Assembly (NCBI GenBank): GCA_948144175.1 | Contig: CANXME010002067.1 | Span: 1,550,001 to 1,614,000, forward strand | Reading direction: 5' to 3' | DNA length: 64,000 nt | DNA from: Closterium sp. NIES-65 | Lineage: Eukaryota; Streptophyta; Zygnematophyceae; Desmidiales; Closteriaceae | In this document: positions 52,790 through 64,000 of the stretch, piece after piece | Position numbering within the stretch: the stretch's first letter is position 1 | How the letters are laid out: each line of letters starts with the position of its first letter | The notes under the pieces: model-generated | Seen by the model: the letters and a program-made list of their open reading frames with translations, nothing else | What the model was told of the DNA's origin: nothing | Databases searched by the model: none | Made by a program: the position numbers and the translations under genes

Positions 52790-54450
52790 TGCGCACCTCA
52801 CTCCTCACACTCCCCTTCTCATCCGCGCCTCCCCATTGCACTCATGCGCAGCCCACTCCTCTCACTCCCTTTCTCATCCGCGCATCCCCACCGCACTCAT
52901 GCGCAGCCCACTGCTCTCACTCCCCTTCTCATCCGCGCATCCCCACCGCACTCATGTGCAGCCCACTACTCGCACTCCCCTTCTCATCCCGCATCCACAC
53001 CGCACTCATGCGCCGCCCACTCCTCTCACTCCCTTTCTCATCCGCGCATCCCCACCGCACTCATGCGCAGCCCACTCCTCACACTCCCCTTCTCATCCGC
53101 GCATCCCCACCACACTCATGCGCATCCCACTCCTCTCACTCCCCTTCTCATCCGCGCATCCCTACCGCACTCATGCGCAGCCCACTCCTCTCACCCCCCT
53201 TCTCATCCGTGCATCCCCACCGCACTCATGCGCAGCCCACTGCTCTCACTCCCCTTCTCATCCGCGCATACCCACCGCACTAATGTGCAGCCCACTACTC
53301 GCACTCCCCTTCTCATCCCGCATCCCCACCGCACTCATGCGCAGCCCACTGCTCTCGCCCCCCTTCTCATCCGCGCATCCCTACCGCACTCATGCGCAGC
53401 CCACTCCTCTCACTCCCCTTCTCATCCGCGCATCCCCACCGCACTCATGCGCAGCCCACTCCTCTCACTCCCCTTCTCATCCGCGCATCCCCACCGCACT
53501 CATGCGCTGCCCACTCCTCTCACTCCCTTTCTCATCCCCGCATCCCCACCGCACACATGCGCAGCCCACTGCTCTCGCCCCCCTTCTCATCCGCGCATCC
53601 CTACCGCACTCATGCGCAGCCCACTCGTCTCACTCCCCTTCTCATCCGCGCATCCCCACCGCACTCATGCGCAGCCCACTCCTCTCGCCCCCCTTCTCAT
53701 CCGCGCATCCCTACCACAGTCATGTGCAGCCCACTCACACTCCCCTTCTCATCCGCGCATCCCCACCGCACTCATGCGCCGCCCACTCCTCTCACTCCCT
53801 TTCTCATCCGCGCATCCCCACCACACTCATGCGCAGCCCACTCCTCTCGCCCCCCTTCTCATCCGCGCATCCCCACCGCACTCATGTGCAGCCCACTACT
53901 TGCACTCCCCTTCTCATCCCGCATCCCCACCGCACTCATGCGCAGCCCACTCCTCTCACTCCCTTTCTCATCCGTGCATCCCCACCGCACTCATGCGCAG
54001 CCCACTCCTCTCGCCCCCCTTCTCATCCGCGCATCCCTACCGCACTCATGCGCAGCCCACTCCTCTCACTCCCCTTCTCATCCGCGCATCCCACCGCACT
54101 CATGCGCAGCCCACTCCTCACACTCCCCTTCTCATCCGCGCATCCCCACCACACTCATGCGCATCCCACTCCTTTCACTCCCCTTCTCATCCCGTATCCC
54201 CACCGCACTCATGCGCAGCCCACTCGTCTCACTCCCTTTCTCATCCGCGCATCCCCCCCGCACTCATGCGCAGCCCACTCCTCTCACCCCCCTTCTCGTC
54301 CGCACATCCCCACCACACTCATGCGCAGCCCACTCCTCTCACCCCCCTTCTCATCCGCGCATCCCCATCGCACTCATGCTCAGCCCACTCATCTCACTCC
54401 CCTTCTCATCGGTGCATCCCCATTGCACTCATGCGCATCCTACCCTTCCC
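52790..54450 (+). repeat. 55-bp minisatellite
   Basis: About 30 units of CTCACTCCCCTTCTCATCCG plus CGCATCCCCACCGCACTCAT plus GCGCAGCCCACTCCT form this array. Small variants (CCGCCCACT, TGTGCAGCC, 54-bp units) recur in patterned order, suggesting higher-order duplication. His/Pro/Ser ORFs of up to 622 codons across it are artefacts. Confidence 0.95.
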
Positions 54451-56044
54451 ACCCCCGTACGCTACCGCGCATCCAACGTGCATACCTCGATGGCGTTAAA
54501 CGGAATCTCTGCTGCCCAAGATTTTGCTTCAGTCTCCGTGATCCATGCGTAGCGCTTCATGACCTGTCGCATCAAACATCTGCGCATTGAGCGTACGGGT
54601 CGTTAGCACTCGTCCGCAAGAATCATGTTTCATACGAAGCACATATCTCACTTTCTCAAAGGTCCATCAATGTTGACGTGAGTTGCATACGAGTCCGCAT
54701 GCCACAGGACACACTTGATCGGTATAAGGGATCCCGGAGCGTGGTTAATTTCGATGACAGCAAGGCTCCAGTGCGCACTGCAATGTTATCGAGACTCCAA
54801 TGTCGTTAGTTTGCAGCACATGGGTACGTTCCATACATGAATAAAAAGACCTGACTACTTACTCCTTGTTAATCAGAACAAGAACGTGCTGAAACGACAA
54901 AATGTCATGTCCATAGGCCTGCCTAGTGATCCTATTCGACCCCGGGCGTGCTACGAGTGTCCAGAAATAAGGCGATGTGCAAAGCCACGACGCATTGTCA
55001 TATCCGTACTCGTAGTGTAACATACTGCAGGATCGACATGAAAATATACAATGTCGGTGAAGCTCGTGAGAAACTAAAATCAAGGGTCAACAAATCAGTT
55101 TGCTCTGTGTTCAACACAGAGGCACTCGATAACCGTGCCACTGATCCACTGCTCGTTTTCCAGCGTGCGGTAATCTGAGGGTTTGACTTCAAGAGATCCC
55201 CCAAACGGGGATGGCATGCGCATGTGCCGGAAACTACATCGCGCTAAGTTGGGTATGCCCTTCTCCTCCATATCTTGAGTACGCAAACTCAGCTTGAGCA
55301 GGATCTTGCCTTAGGTAAGGGTCAAAATTCCTTGCCCATCCAGCTCAACGGAAAGTCGAAGCAGATACTGTAGTTCCTCTTGAGGAAGGACCCACACGCC
55401 CTTGCCCTTAGTTGGTCAACTTTGTGCTAAAGTTCCTGCTCCGATTCGTCGTCAACAAATAGCCTGCTCTTGATATCTTGTCTACTTGGTGCCCAGTGTT
55501 GGGTGGTCTGACAGGATTCCCTGCTCCAATGGTATTGGTGCGGCTTGCATTTTTCTGACACACAATTGGCGTGTACCCCAAAAAGGATGTCAGGTCCATG
55601 TCGCAAGCGGAAACGACCTTCGCCAACTTGTTTCCAGTTGGGTACAAAACCTCGTCAGGTTGCTGCGACAAGAAAGCAGTTTTTGTACGCGAAAACAGTT
55701 ACACCGAGAGATTCTGAGTATGAGTCGCATGGCGTTCTTGCCCATCTGTGCGGTTGTCGCGCACCAATAAACAGTGTGACCTAGCACTTCGAGCAGTACA
55801 TCACAAACCTTAACCAATTGCAAACCAACTACTGACACTCGATGACCAATGGCCAATCAGGGTCACCGGAAACATATGTTCAGGCTCAACTCGCTAATTT
55901 GTGTTCGCGCCAAATCCTTCCCTCGCCTTTCGGTAAACTATCGTCCATACGATAGTTTACTATCTCACCACGGTGCAGTGTTACCACTCACATCTCAAGC
56001 TAATATGCCAAACACCATTTCAGTCCTACGGACAGATCTGCTCC
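54451..56044. other. Intergenic stretch before the transposase gene
   Basis: No ORF with a recognisable motif. The left terminus of the Plavaka-like element ought to lie here or nearby, but I did not find a convincing terminal inverted repeat. Confidence 0.4.
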
Positions 56045-58426
56045 ATGGAGGGTCAGGGTTGCGAGTTTTGCAATAAGCGCGTGTACTGCTATCAAACAGT
56101 ACGTAGCCATCAAGCTAACCATGACGGCTGTAAGCGAGCCCAAAGACGCAAGGCTCAAGAGGCTGCTAAACGAAAGAAGCTGGGCCGTGATGTTGAGAAG
56201 CAGTATACATTTGTCCCGTTAGGAAGAGCCACCCTTCCCACGCCAAAGCATTCGATTCCCTTAGCAGCACTTCCAAACGCAGTAGAGCAGCACCAGCAGC
56301 CGGCAGAGCGAGTTTGTGATGCGGTCCATACGTGTAGCACCACACTCGTGGGGGAAGAAGCTCCTATAGAGGAAATTCTTGATGTTAAGGCGGAAATATG
56401 CATTTTGGCACGGTCTCACGGCCTTACCAACGGGGCGATAAACGACGCGATACAGTTACTTAGACATCCGAAATTAGATCCAAAGCAGCTGGACGATTGG
56501 AACAGCTACCGGGACCTGGAGAAGTACGAGAACACCTTTGACGTTGGAGAGGCGAATGAATGGATCGTCGAGGAGATCCCAGTGGATCACGAGATTGGGT
56601 TTCTCACTTTCAAACGCGGAAACGCTATAAAAGTGAGTGTCTCCCAGGTGCGGTGTCACGTTCTTTAGAGTGGAGGTGGGGGTTTAGTGATGACGATCAA
56701 ACCATCGGACCAAAGGGAACCATCGTTTCTTCACGTCTGTTTTACATCTTTGTTTCCGTCATTATCACCATCAGCTCCTTCAGGCCATGTTCAAGAAAAT
56801 GTCAGCTGTCAAGGGATTCACCATCATGCCTCAAGAGTGGAAGGTTGATGGGGTTCGCCGCTACAGTACCCCTGCAAACACGGACTGGATGCTGGAGGCT
56901 TGGGTAAGTTTGGTTCCAGCTCATGTCGCGTTTGACAAGACCGTCAAAACATAGGATCCAATTCAGATTTCCATCACTTTCTCATTCACTGTGGCAGGAT
57001 AGGGTGCGGAAGTATGGCATAGTTATAGCACTCATTCTGTTCTTGGACCAGACCAATCTATCACATAACGGGCGCCAATCCGCCCACCCATTTCTTTTGT
57101 CCTTTGGGAACATTCCGGAATGGGCTAGGTGGCTCGAAGGAGGCACTGAGCTTCTCGGGCTTCTGCCTAATATCCCAGCTGACCTCTCGTCGGAAGAAAA
57201 GGTTCGAGTGTTCCAGCGCGCTGCAGAGATCATGATTAAAGATTTAAAGGCGGCTTCACATCTGAAAGGGTGAGTCAACACTACTGTCACCCAAAGGCGC
57301 GCATCCCTAGTAATCTCCGTCATCGTACTACGTATTCTGCCTCATCCCTATTTATAATCCTGCCACCCCGCTGTTTCCATCATTAGCGGGTTGGTTTGGT
57401 CAGACCAACCACTCCATCACGTTTCCACCCCACTACCTTTCTGATATTCTTTCCCCGAGGCATACCCTCTCCGCTCCCTTTGTTGACCCTTGTTCACATC
57501 TGGTCCTCCTTCGCATGCGTGCCACAACGCTGTATTCGGTCATAACTTTGCTTTGCCACCATCTCATGCCGTTAATGCCTTCCCTGCTTGCTGTCCCCAT
57601 CTTCCTAACCGTTCTTCATCTGCTTGCTTAGGGCCGCCCATGCTCACTCCGTTACTCCCATCTCCGACGTGTTATCCCATCATCCCCCCTCTACCTCCCT
57701 ATTTCCCCCTTCATCCTTGGCGGCTGTGTAGGGGCGGGGTGATGGTGGAAGACAGTGCCGGTGTGCAATATAGAGCATTCACGCTTCTATATTCATGGGT
57801 GACAGATCACCTGGAGTCTTCTAAGGTCACTTGTACGATGGCATGCAACTCGCTCCATCCGTGCTCGTTGTGCTTGGCTGATAAGGAGCACCTCGATGCG
57901 ATGACGTTTGAGTTGACTCAAACGCCCCCCGATAAGGAGTGCCTGGATGAGCAGGAAGACACTATTGTCCTCAGAGGTGTCAAGAGTCAGAAGGATGCGT
58001 ACAAGGAGATGGAATCAGCAAAGACCAAGAAGAAGCTGAAGGCGGTGAAGAAGAAGACCTCTACTCACTTTTTGAAGGTAACCCTTGCATAGCTTGTTCC
58101 GCATGCATTGCCGCGCATCTCATCTGGTTTCCCTCAATCCACACCATATACTGCACTGGCTAGTGTGCATGAGAACCTACTCCAATCCGCAGCCTGCTGT
58201 TTGTGTTTATTACCCCGACCCGCCATAGTGACTCTGTGTCCTTGACCCACAACGCAGAGCCTTTTGTGGGACTGGGAATTCGCAAAGACTCTCTGGGGCA
58301 ACACGTACCTCGCTGTCCCCCCGGACATCATGCACATCTGGGAGCAGGGCATATGGCTGCATGCCATGAAGTGCCTTGTGAAGAAGCTGACTCCAAAAGA
58401 ACGGAAGATTCTTCTGGAGTGAGTTG

Positions 58427-58700
58427 TTCCGCGCCATGCTGAACCGTTCCTCCCCTCCTTGCCTGCTTTCCGCGCCATGCTGAACAGTTCCTCCCCTCCT
58501 TGCGTGCTTTCCGCGCCATGCTGAACCGTTCCTTCCCTCCTTGCTTGCTTTCCACGCCATGCTGAACCGTTCCTTCCCTTCTTGCTTACTTTCCGTGCCA
58601 TGCTGAACCGTTCCTCCCCTCCTTGCTTGCATTTTCCACCATGCTGAACCGTTCCTCCCCTCCTTGCTTGCATTTTCCACCATGCTGAGCCGTTCCTTCT
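58427..58700 (+). repeat. 41-bp minisatellite in transposase intron 5
   Basis: Between the donor at 58419 and the acceptor ending 58706 lie about 6.5 units of 41 bp. Each contains GCTTGCTTTCCGCGCCATGC and TGAACCGTTCCTCCCCTCCT. Confidence 0.93.
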
Positions 58701-60277
58701 CTCTAGGCGATACAAGATTTTGAAGGAGGGCACACCAGCTTCCGTGCTCCGTGTGCCTTCGGCGTGGGCCTACTTTACATCCACTGCCTACTTTTCAGCT
58801 TCAGAGCATTGTGCGATGATGCAGGTCTTGCCTCTCATCATCAATCTTCCAGAACAGAAAGATGTCTGGACGGCAATCGTGCTCATGGTCGAGTGGTACA
58901 AGGAGTTTATTCGCGCTGAGTACCACACCGACGATTCCCTGAAACGGATGAAAGATGCCACCATCAGGTAGTTACTCTTGTTGTTGTGTGGGCTCCCAAG
59001 CCGTTCATTGCCACATACACCCATTTTCCTCGCATCAACCGTACCTACATGCTCCCCCCCCCTTCCCTTTCATCTTGTTTTGACCCTTTGCATCCCTGTT
59101 CTTCCATACCCCACCTGCTTAACTACCCTAAACCCTTTTTTTTTCCCTTGACTGCATGATTCCTCACCCCCCCTCCCTCGTGTCGTTTCTCCCTTCCTGG
59201 CCTGCATTCCACCCCTTAACTGCATGCATGCTCTCGACTGTCTCTCCCCAGCATGGTGAAGGCTCTGCGTGTTGCATTTCCTAAGCAGAAGTCAAAGTGG
59301 AAAATAGTGAAAATTCATCTCCTCGTCCACCTCCCGTCAACCATCCGTCTTCGGGGAATCCCCGCGGAGTACTCGTCGAACTGTTATGAGCACTCCCACA
59401 AGACCACTGTGAAGCGTCCTTCACGTGGCACGAATTGGAAGAATGTTGAAGATCGCATCGTTCGGAAACACCTGGAGCACGCGGTAGTTAGACAACTAGC
59501 GCGGGAGGCCAGCGGGGACAGCACGTACGAGACTTCGATGAAAGAGGTGATTCTTTTAAACCTGCAATGTCCCCCCTGCTCTGTACCCCTGCACACTCTC
59601 GTCTGCTTTGTTTCCCTGTTTTATTCCCATGCTCTTCTCTCCTGCTCTAACTCACTGCATGGCTGCCCTGCTCTGTTCTCTTGCTCTGTTCCACTTTTCT
59701 GTTCCCCTGCTCTGTTTCCCTGCTCTGTTTCCCTTCTCAGTCCTCTTGCTCTCTTCTCCTGCTCTGTTCCCCTAGTCCGTTCCCCTTTTCTGTACCCTGT
59801 TCTGTTTCCCTGCTCTGTTCTCAGCATTGTTTCCATGCTATGTTCACTGATGTGTCTGCATGAGTTGGCAATCAGATGCTGGACCAACCTAACCAAAGTA
59901 ACCGACTCCTACCCTCCATCCCCGTCTTCGTCCCCACAAACTTGCCCCCGTCCCCCCCCCCCCTCATATCCCCCTGGTCCCTAGCCCTCTCCTACGCCTC
60001 CCCCGCATCAATCCCCTCCCCCACCCTCTCTTCCACCCTCCAAATGCCCACACCATTCACCCCACCCCCTCCCTATACCAACCCTCTCATCTTCACGGTG
60101 ACAGGCATGCCTGGCTGGCCGGAGGGTGCTTACTAAGACCCACAAGAAGATGGTCATTGGAGACATCACCGACTCGGTGTTCCGGAGCTACGTCTTGACG
60201 CTGGGTGAACCCGCCATGAGTGCGATGGTTCTGCGCCTCAAACAGGCGGGCATCAACACGCAAGTCTTGCAGGTGCA

Positions 60278-62300
60278 TTCCCCTCTCCTGCTTGCTTTCC
60301 ACCCCATCCACCCCTGGTTCCCCCTCTCCTGCTTGCTTTCCGCCCCAACCGCCCCTGGTTCCCCTTCTCCTGCTTGCTTTCCACCCCATCCGCCCCTGGT
60401 TTCCCCTCTCCTGCTTGCTTTCCACCCCGTCCACCCCTGGTTCCCCCTCTCCTGCTTGCGTTCCACCCCATCCGCCCCTGGTTCCCCCTCTCCTACTTGC
60501 TTTCCACCCCATCCGCCCCTGGTTCCCTCTCACCTGCATGCTTTCCACCCCATCCGCCCCTGCTTCCCCCTCTCCTGCTTGCTTTCCACCCCATCCACCC
60601 CTGGTTCCCCCCTCTCCTGCTTGCTTTCCACCCCATCCGCCCCTGGTTCCCCCTCTCCTGCTTGCTTTCCACCCCATCCGCCCCTGGTTCCCTCTCTCCT
60701 GATTGCTTTCCACCCCATCCGCCCCTGCTTCCCCCTCTCCTGCTTGCTTTCCACCCCATCCACCCCTGGTTCCCCCCTCTCCTGCTTGCTTTCCACCCCA
60801 TCCACCCCTGGTTCCCCCTCTCCTGCTTGCTTTCCACCCCATCCGCCCCTGGTTCCCCCTCTCCTGCTTGCCTTCCACCCCATCCGCCCCTGCTTCCCCC
60901 TCTCCTGCTTGCTTTCCACCCCATCCACCCCTGGTTCCCCCTCTCCTGCTTGCGCTCCACCCCATCCGCCCCTGGTTCCCCCTCTCCTGCTTGCTTTCCA
61001 CCCCAGCCGCCCCTGGTTCCCTCTCTCCTGCTTGCTTTCCACCCCATCCGCCCCTGGTTCCCTCTCTCCTGCTTGCTTTCCACCCCATCCGCCCCTGGTT
61101 CCCTCTCTCCTGCTTGCTTTCCACCCCATCCGCCCCTGGTTCCCCCTCTCCTGCTTGCTTTCCACCCCATCCACCCCTGGTTCCCCCTCTCCTGCTTGCT
61201 TTCCACCCCATCCGCCCCTGGTTCCCCCTCTCCTGCTTGCTTTCCACCCCATCCGCCCCTGCTTCCCCCTCTCCTGCTTGCTTTCCACCCCATCCGCCCC
61301 TGGTTCCCCCTCTCCTGCTTGCTTTCCACCCCATCCACCCCTGGTTCCCCCTCTCTTGCTTGCTTTCCACCCCATCCGCCCCTGGTTCCCCCTCTCCTGC
61401 TTGCTTTCCACCCCATCCGCCCCTGGTTCCCCCTCTCCTGCTTGCTTTCCACCCCATCCGCCCCTGGTTCCCTCTCTCCTGCTTGCTTTCCACCCCATCC
61501 GCCCCTGGTTCCCCCTCTCCTGCTTGCTTTCCACCCCATCCGCCCCTGGTTCCCTCTCTCCTGCTTGCTTTCCACCCCATCCGCCCCTGGTTCCCTCTCT
61601 CCTGCTTGCTTTCCACCCCATCCACCCCTGGTTCCCCCTCTCCTGCTTGCTTTCCACCCCATCCACCCCTGGTTCCCCCTCTCCTACTTGCTTTCCACCC
61701 CATCCGCCCCTGGTTCCCTCTCTCCTGCTTGCTTTCCACCCCATCCGCCCCTGTTTCCCCCTCTCCTGCTTGCTTTCCACCCCATCCACCCCTGGTTCCC
61801 CCTCTCCTGCTTGCTTTCCACCCCATCCACCCCTGGTTCCCCCTCTCCTGCTTGCTTTCCACCCCATCCGCCCCTGGTTCCCCCTCTCCTGCTTGCTTTC
61901 CACCCCATCCGCCCCTGGTTCCCCCTCTCCTTCTTGCTTTCCACCCATCCGCCCCTGGTTCCCTCTCACCTGCATGCTTTCCACCCCATCCGCCCCTGGT
62001 TCCCCCTCTCCTGCTTGCTTTCCACCCCATCCGCCCCTGGTTCCCCCTCTCCTGCTTGCTTTCCACCCCATCCGCCCCTGGTTCCCTCTCTCCTGCTTGC
62101 TTTCCACCCCATCCACCCCTGGTTCCCTCTGTCCTGCTTGCTTTCCACCCCATCCGCCCCTGGTTCCCCCTCTCCTGGTTGCTTTCCACCCCATCCGCCC
62201 CTGCTTCCCCCTCTCCTGCTTGCTTTCCACCCCATCCACCCCTGGTTCCCCCTCTCCTGCTTGCTTTCCACCCCATCCGCCCCTGGTTCCCCCTCTCCAG
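60278..62300 (+). repeat. 41-bp minisatellite in transposase intron 8
   Basis: About 49 units of 41 bp (GCTTGCTTTCCACCCCATCC, then GCCCCTGGTTCCCCCTCTCCT) fill the 2,132-bp intron 60273-62404. No frame contains a stop in the unit, so ORFs of up to 882 codons run through on both strands. The unit shares length, the GCTTGCTTTCC start and a GTTCC-CCC-TCCT end with the satellite in intron 5. Confidence 0.95.
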
Positions 62301-62774
62301 ACTGCGGTCCATGCAAACCCTGGCCAATACCCCATTTCCCTTATGCTCTCCACCCCCTCTTTCGCTTCTTTCCCTTTTTCTTTGTTGAATGCTCCTGGTG
62401 TCAGGTGCATACGGCACTTGCGATCCCGCCACACGATAAGATGGAATGGACGTCAAGGGGGCAGTTCGTCAAGGCTAGCCCAGCCCAGCAAAACTTCTCG
62501 TCGATTGCGATCAACGCTGCAGGGAAGGGATTCCCCTTGGTATGGTCGTTGCCTTGTGCTGTTTCATTACAACAAGGGTGGTGAGCTGAGGCGAGGCGAG
62601 TACTACACCGAAGACAAGCGACAATGCCCGTTGACGGGATGCAAGCGTCTTTTACCCACAGAGGGCGTTGATAATTATGCGGTGATTGATGTAGACTGCA
62701 TTCTTAGTCTCGTGCACATTGTACCCTCTTGCGAGGACGATGAAGTGAGCCTCCTCAACAGATTTGTATGGTGA

Positions 62775-63395
62775 TGCCTTTGACCCAATGTGACTGTGGT
62801 AAATGTTCATTTTGAGCCTAGAATGTTGATATTTTTAGGCATTTCTTTAGTCTAATAGGTGCAAAATCAATAACCATTGGTTAAATATGACACTTGGAAA
62901 CCCATGTTCTTAATGGGATTTACAAATTCAAGAAACAATCTTCAAAGGCTTTGCTGTAACAAACAATGCACAGAAGTAAAAAGGAGACATTTATATCAAG
63001 AACAGGTTTACAACACAAATCTTCCAAGCGAGGGGACCAGCTCCAACCCCTCTTAGTCGCGAAACCCTAATGCTGCAGCAACAGACAAGAAACATTGAGC
63101 GGAAACATACGAATAGTGTCTCCAAAACGTCTCAACAGGGACAAACGATTTTTGTAGGTTTTCTATACGTTTTTCAAACGATTGTCAAACATACGATCGA
63201 CCTGCGGGGACGTCAGATGATTTTCAAACACACGCATTTTTGTGATGTACCTCACCATCGCATGTGTCCATTCCACATTCGTGCGGCACAGGCTGGAAGA
63301 AGAGAAAGAGAAAGGTGCGACACACAGGTGATGAGATCTGATGTATCATAACTCTGATTCCTGCCCCATCCCCTCCTATCCTACTCTTGCCCTCC
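62775..63395. other. 3' flank of the transposase gene
   Basis: AT-richer DNA with no gene. The words ACGATTGTCAAACATACGATC and GATGATTTTCAAAC near 63170-63230 recall GATGATTTTCGTATG near 44280. The match is too short to call a repeat. Confidence 0.35.
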
Positions 63396-63399
63396 TACC

Positions 63400-63780
63400 C
63401 CCCTCCCCCCCGCCATCTGCCACCAGAGCAAGTCCTGCTGGACTTGCAGCAAGCATGGGGGCGGAATTTCCCTGGGTGGGTGGCTGGGGGGGAGTGCAGC
63501 TTGGCCTACCGTGTGTACTGCGATGCCCAAGGCATGGTGACCTACATGTAAGAGAACCAACTCTAGCTGGTCTTGCATCCCCCATGTGTGCACCAACTCT
63601 TGCCAACCTTGACTTGGATGCCTCTGTTTTCCTTCTCGCTCCACCATTCTGCATTTCTGTATTTGCAGATTTTTTGTGCATTTCAGCGAGTGTGAACCCT
63701 TGCGGTACATGCAATCCCTTGATGCCCTCTGTGTGGTTATTTGTGTTTCTGTTGCACCCCCTTTCTTCAAGAGCCACTAT
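63400..63780 (-). repeat. Dispersed repeat R1, copy B (inverted)
   Basis: The reverse complement matches 3830-4210 over about 370 bp, including CACACATGGGGGATGCAAGA and CCATGCCTTGGGCATCGCA. The remaining 220 bp to the window end hold no recognisable feature. Confidence 0.6.
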
Positions 63781-64000
63781 TAACACTTTTTGAGACTGAC
63801 CGAATGCTTTGGCGATCTCCTTAGGATGGTCCCTACTGTTTTTGAAGGCATATTGAGGTCAACTACCATGGTAGCTTTAATGAGAGCGTAAACGAATAGG
63901 ATGAAGTACCATCGGGCAAGTGAACATCTTCCATGCGGAGTCTGTAAGAACCTCCCATGTTGCATTAGTGCTGCTACGTCTAAGTAACTGAAAAAAAATG

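Larger units (their letters stand above)
56045..62774 (+). pseudogene. Plavaka-like (CACTA group) transposase gene, nine exons, one frameshift
   Basis: Exons are 56045-56632, 56784-56903, 56998-57269, 57732-58077, 58258-58418, 58707-58967, 59252-59546, 60105-60272 and 62405-62774, all with GT...AG borders and matching phases (about 860 codons). A C2H2 finger opens the protein (C6-x2-C9-x12-H22-x3-H26). Exon 3 has LFLDQTNLS...HPFLLSFGNIP (D253), exon 4 a C-x2-C pair (HPCSLCL), exon 5 VPPDIMHIWEQG (D465, H468) and exon 7 IHLLVHLPSTIR...EYSSNCYEHSHK. These match, in order, hallmarks I know from fungal Plavaka transposases, including the D-(K/Q)-T-LS and GNIP words. In the last exon one extra base near 62531-62542 shifts the frame; downstream the other frame carries RCLVLFHYN to LLNRFVW. 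Apart from that it looks intact. It would act on element ends that were not located. Confidence 0.75.

Noticed and set aside
52631..54590. Plus-strand ORFs of 386-622 codons with PHRTHAQPT-type repeats
   Set aside because: They lie entirely in a 55-bp minisatellite and appear in all three frames.
60126..62774. ORFs of 561-882 codons on both strands rich in Pro, Leu, Phe or Gly, Lys, Glu
   Set aside because: They run through the 41-bp minisatellite of intron 8. The unit has no stop in any frame, and the flanking splice sites place the array in an intron.
1..64000. tRNA and rRNA genes
   Set aside because: No cloverleaf-compatible A and B boxes at correct spacing and no conserved rRNA words were seen. 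The tRNA-like words found are retroelement primer sites.

Overview
The window is nuclear DNA from a GC-rich eukaryote with spliced genes, very little gene density, and large amounts of transposon and tandem-repeat sequence. Introns with GT...AG borders, Ty1/copia elements primed by initiator-Met tRNA, hAT transposons and EGF-like repeat exons rule out a prokaryote. The copia and hAT protein sequences look to me most like those of charophyte (streptophyte) green algae such as Chara or Closterium. That assignment is from memory of family resemblance, not from a search, and is uncertain.

Layout. 1-0.5 kb: decayed hAT fragment. 0.5-4.3 kb: dispersed repeats, a 74-G homopolymer and a nested inverted repeat. 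4.3-7.3 kb: a complete hAT transposon (TIRs, 8-bp target duplication, intact 714-aa transposase). 7.3-19.9 kb: no convincing gene, but possible scattered exons, a Harbinger-like MITE, and long simple arrays (GGGAT, CTCC, 16-bp minisatellite). 19.9-27.3 kb: a full-length minus-strand Ty1/copia element with matching LTRs and 5-bp target duplication; its 1,973-codon gag-pol frame is broken only by five TAG codons. 27.7-35.6 kb: a second, plus-strand copia element, split by a nested non-autonomous LTR element and truncated, then a third copia copy facing it tail to tail. 35.6-39.8 kb: the 3' part of an EGF-like-repeat gene whose exons are nearly all phase 1-1, disrupted by a 345-bp TRIM retrotransposon. 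40.5-42.8 kb: a solo LTR and a fourth, truncated copia. 43.5-45.6 kb: tandem repeats. 45.9-50.8 kb: a five-exon minus-strand gene (897 codons, no family recognised) with a 1.7-kb intron made almost wholly of 83-bp satellite. 52.8-54.4 kb: 55-bp minisatellite. 56.0-62.8 kb: a nine-exon transposase gene resembling the Plavaka branch of the CACTA group, with one frameshift and two introns filled by related 41-bp minisatellites. 63.4-63.8 kb: inverted copy of a repeat also present at 3.8-4.2 kb.

The long apparent ORFs over 11.5-12.1, 15.7-16.0, 46.9-48.7, 52.7-54.5 and 60.2-62.4 kb are satellite artefacts, open because the repeat units contain no stop codon. The most notable signals are the Plavaka-like gene with its minisatellite-bearing introns, the strong bias to TAG among nonsense codons in the retroelements, the TRIM insertion whose removal restores an EGF domain, and the unidentified 897-codon gene.
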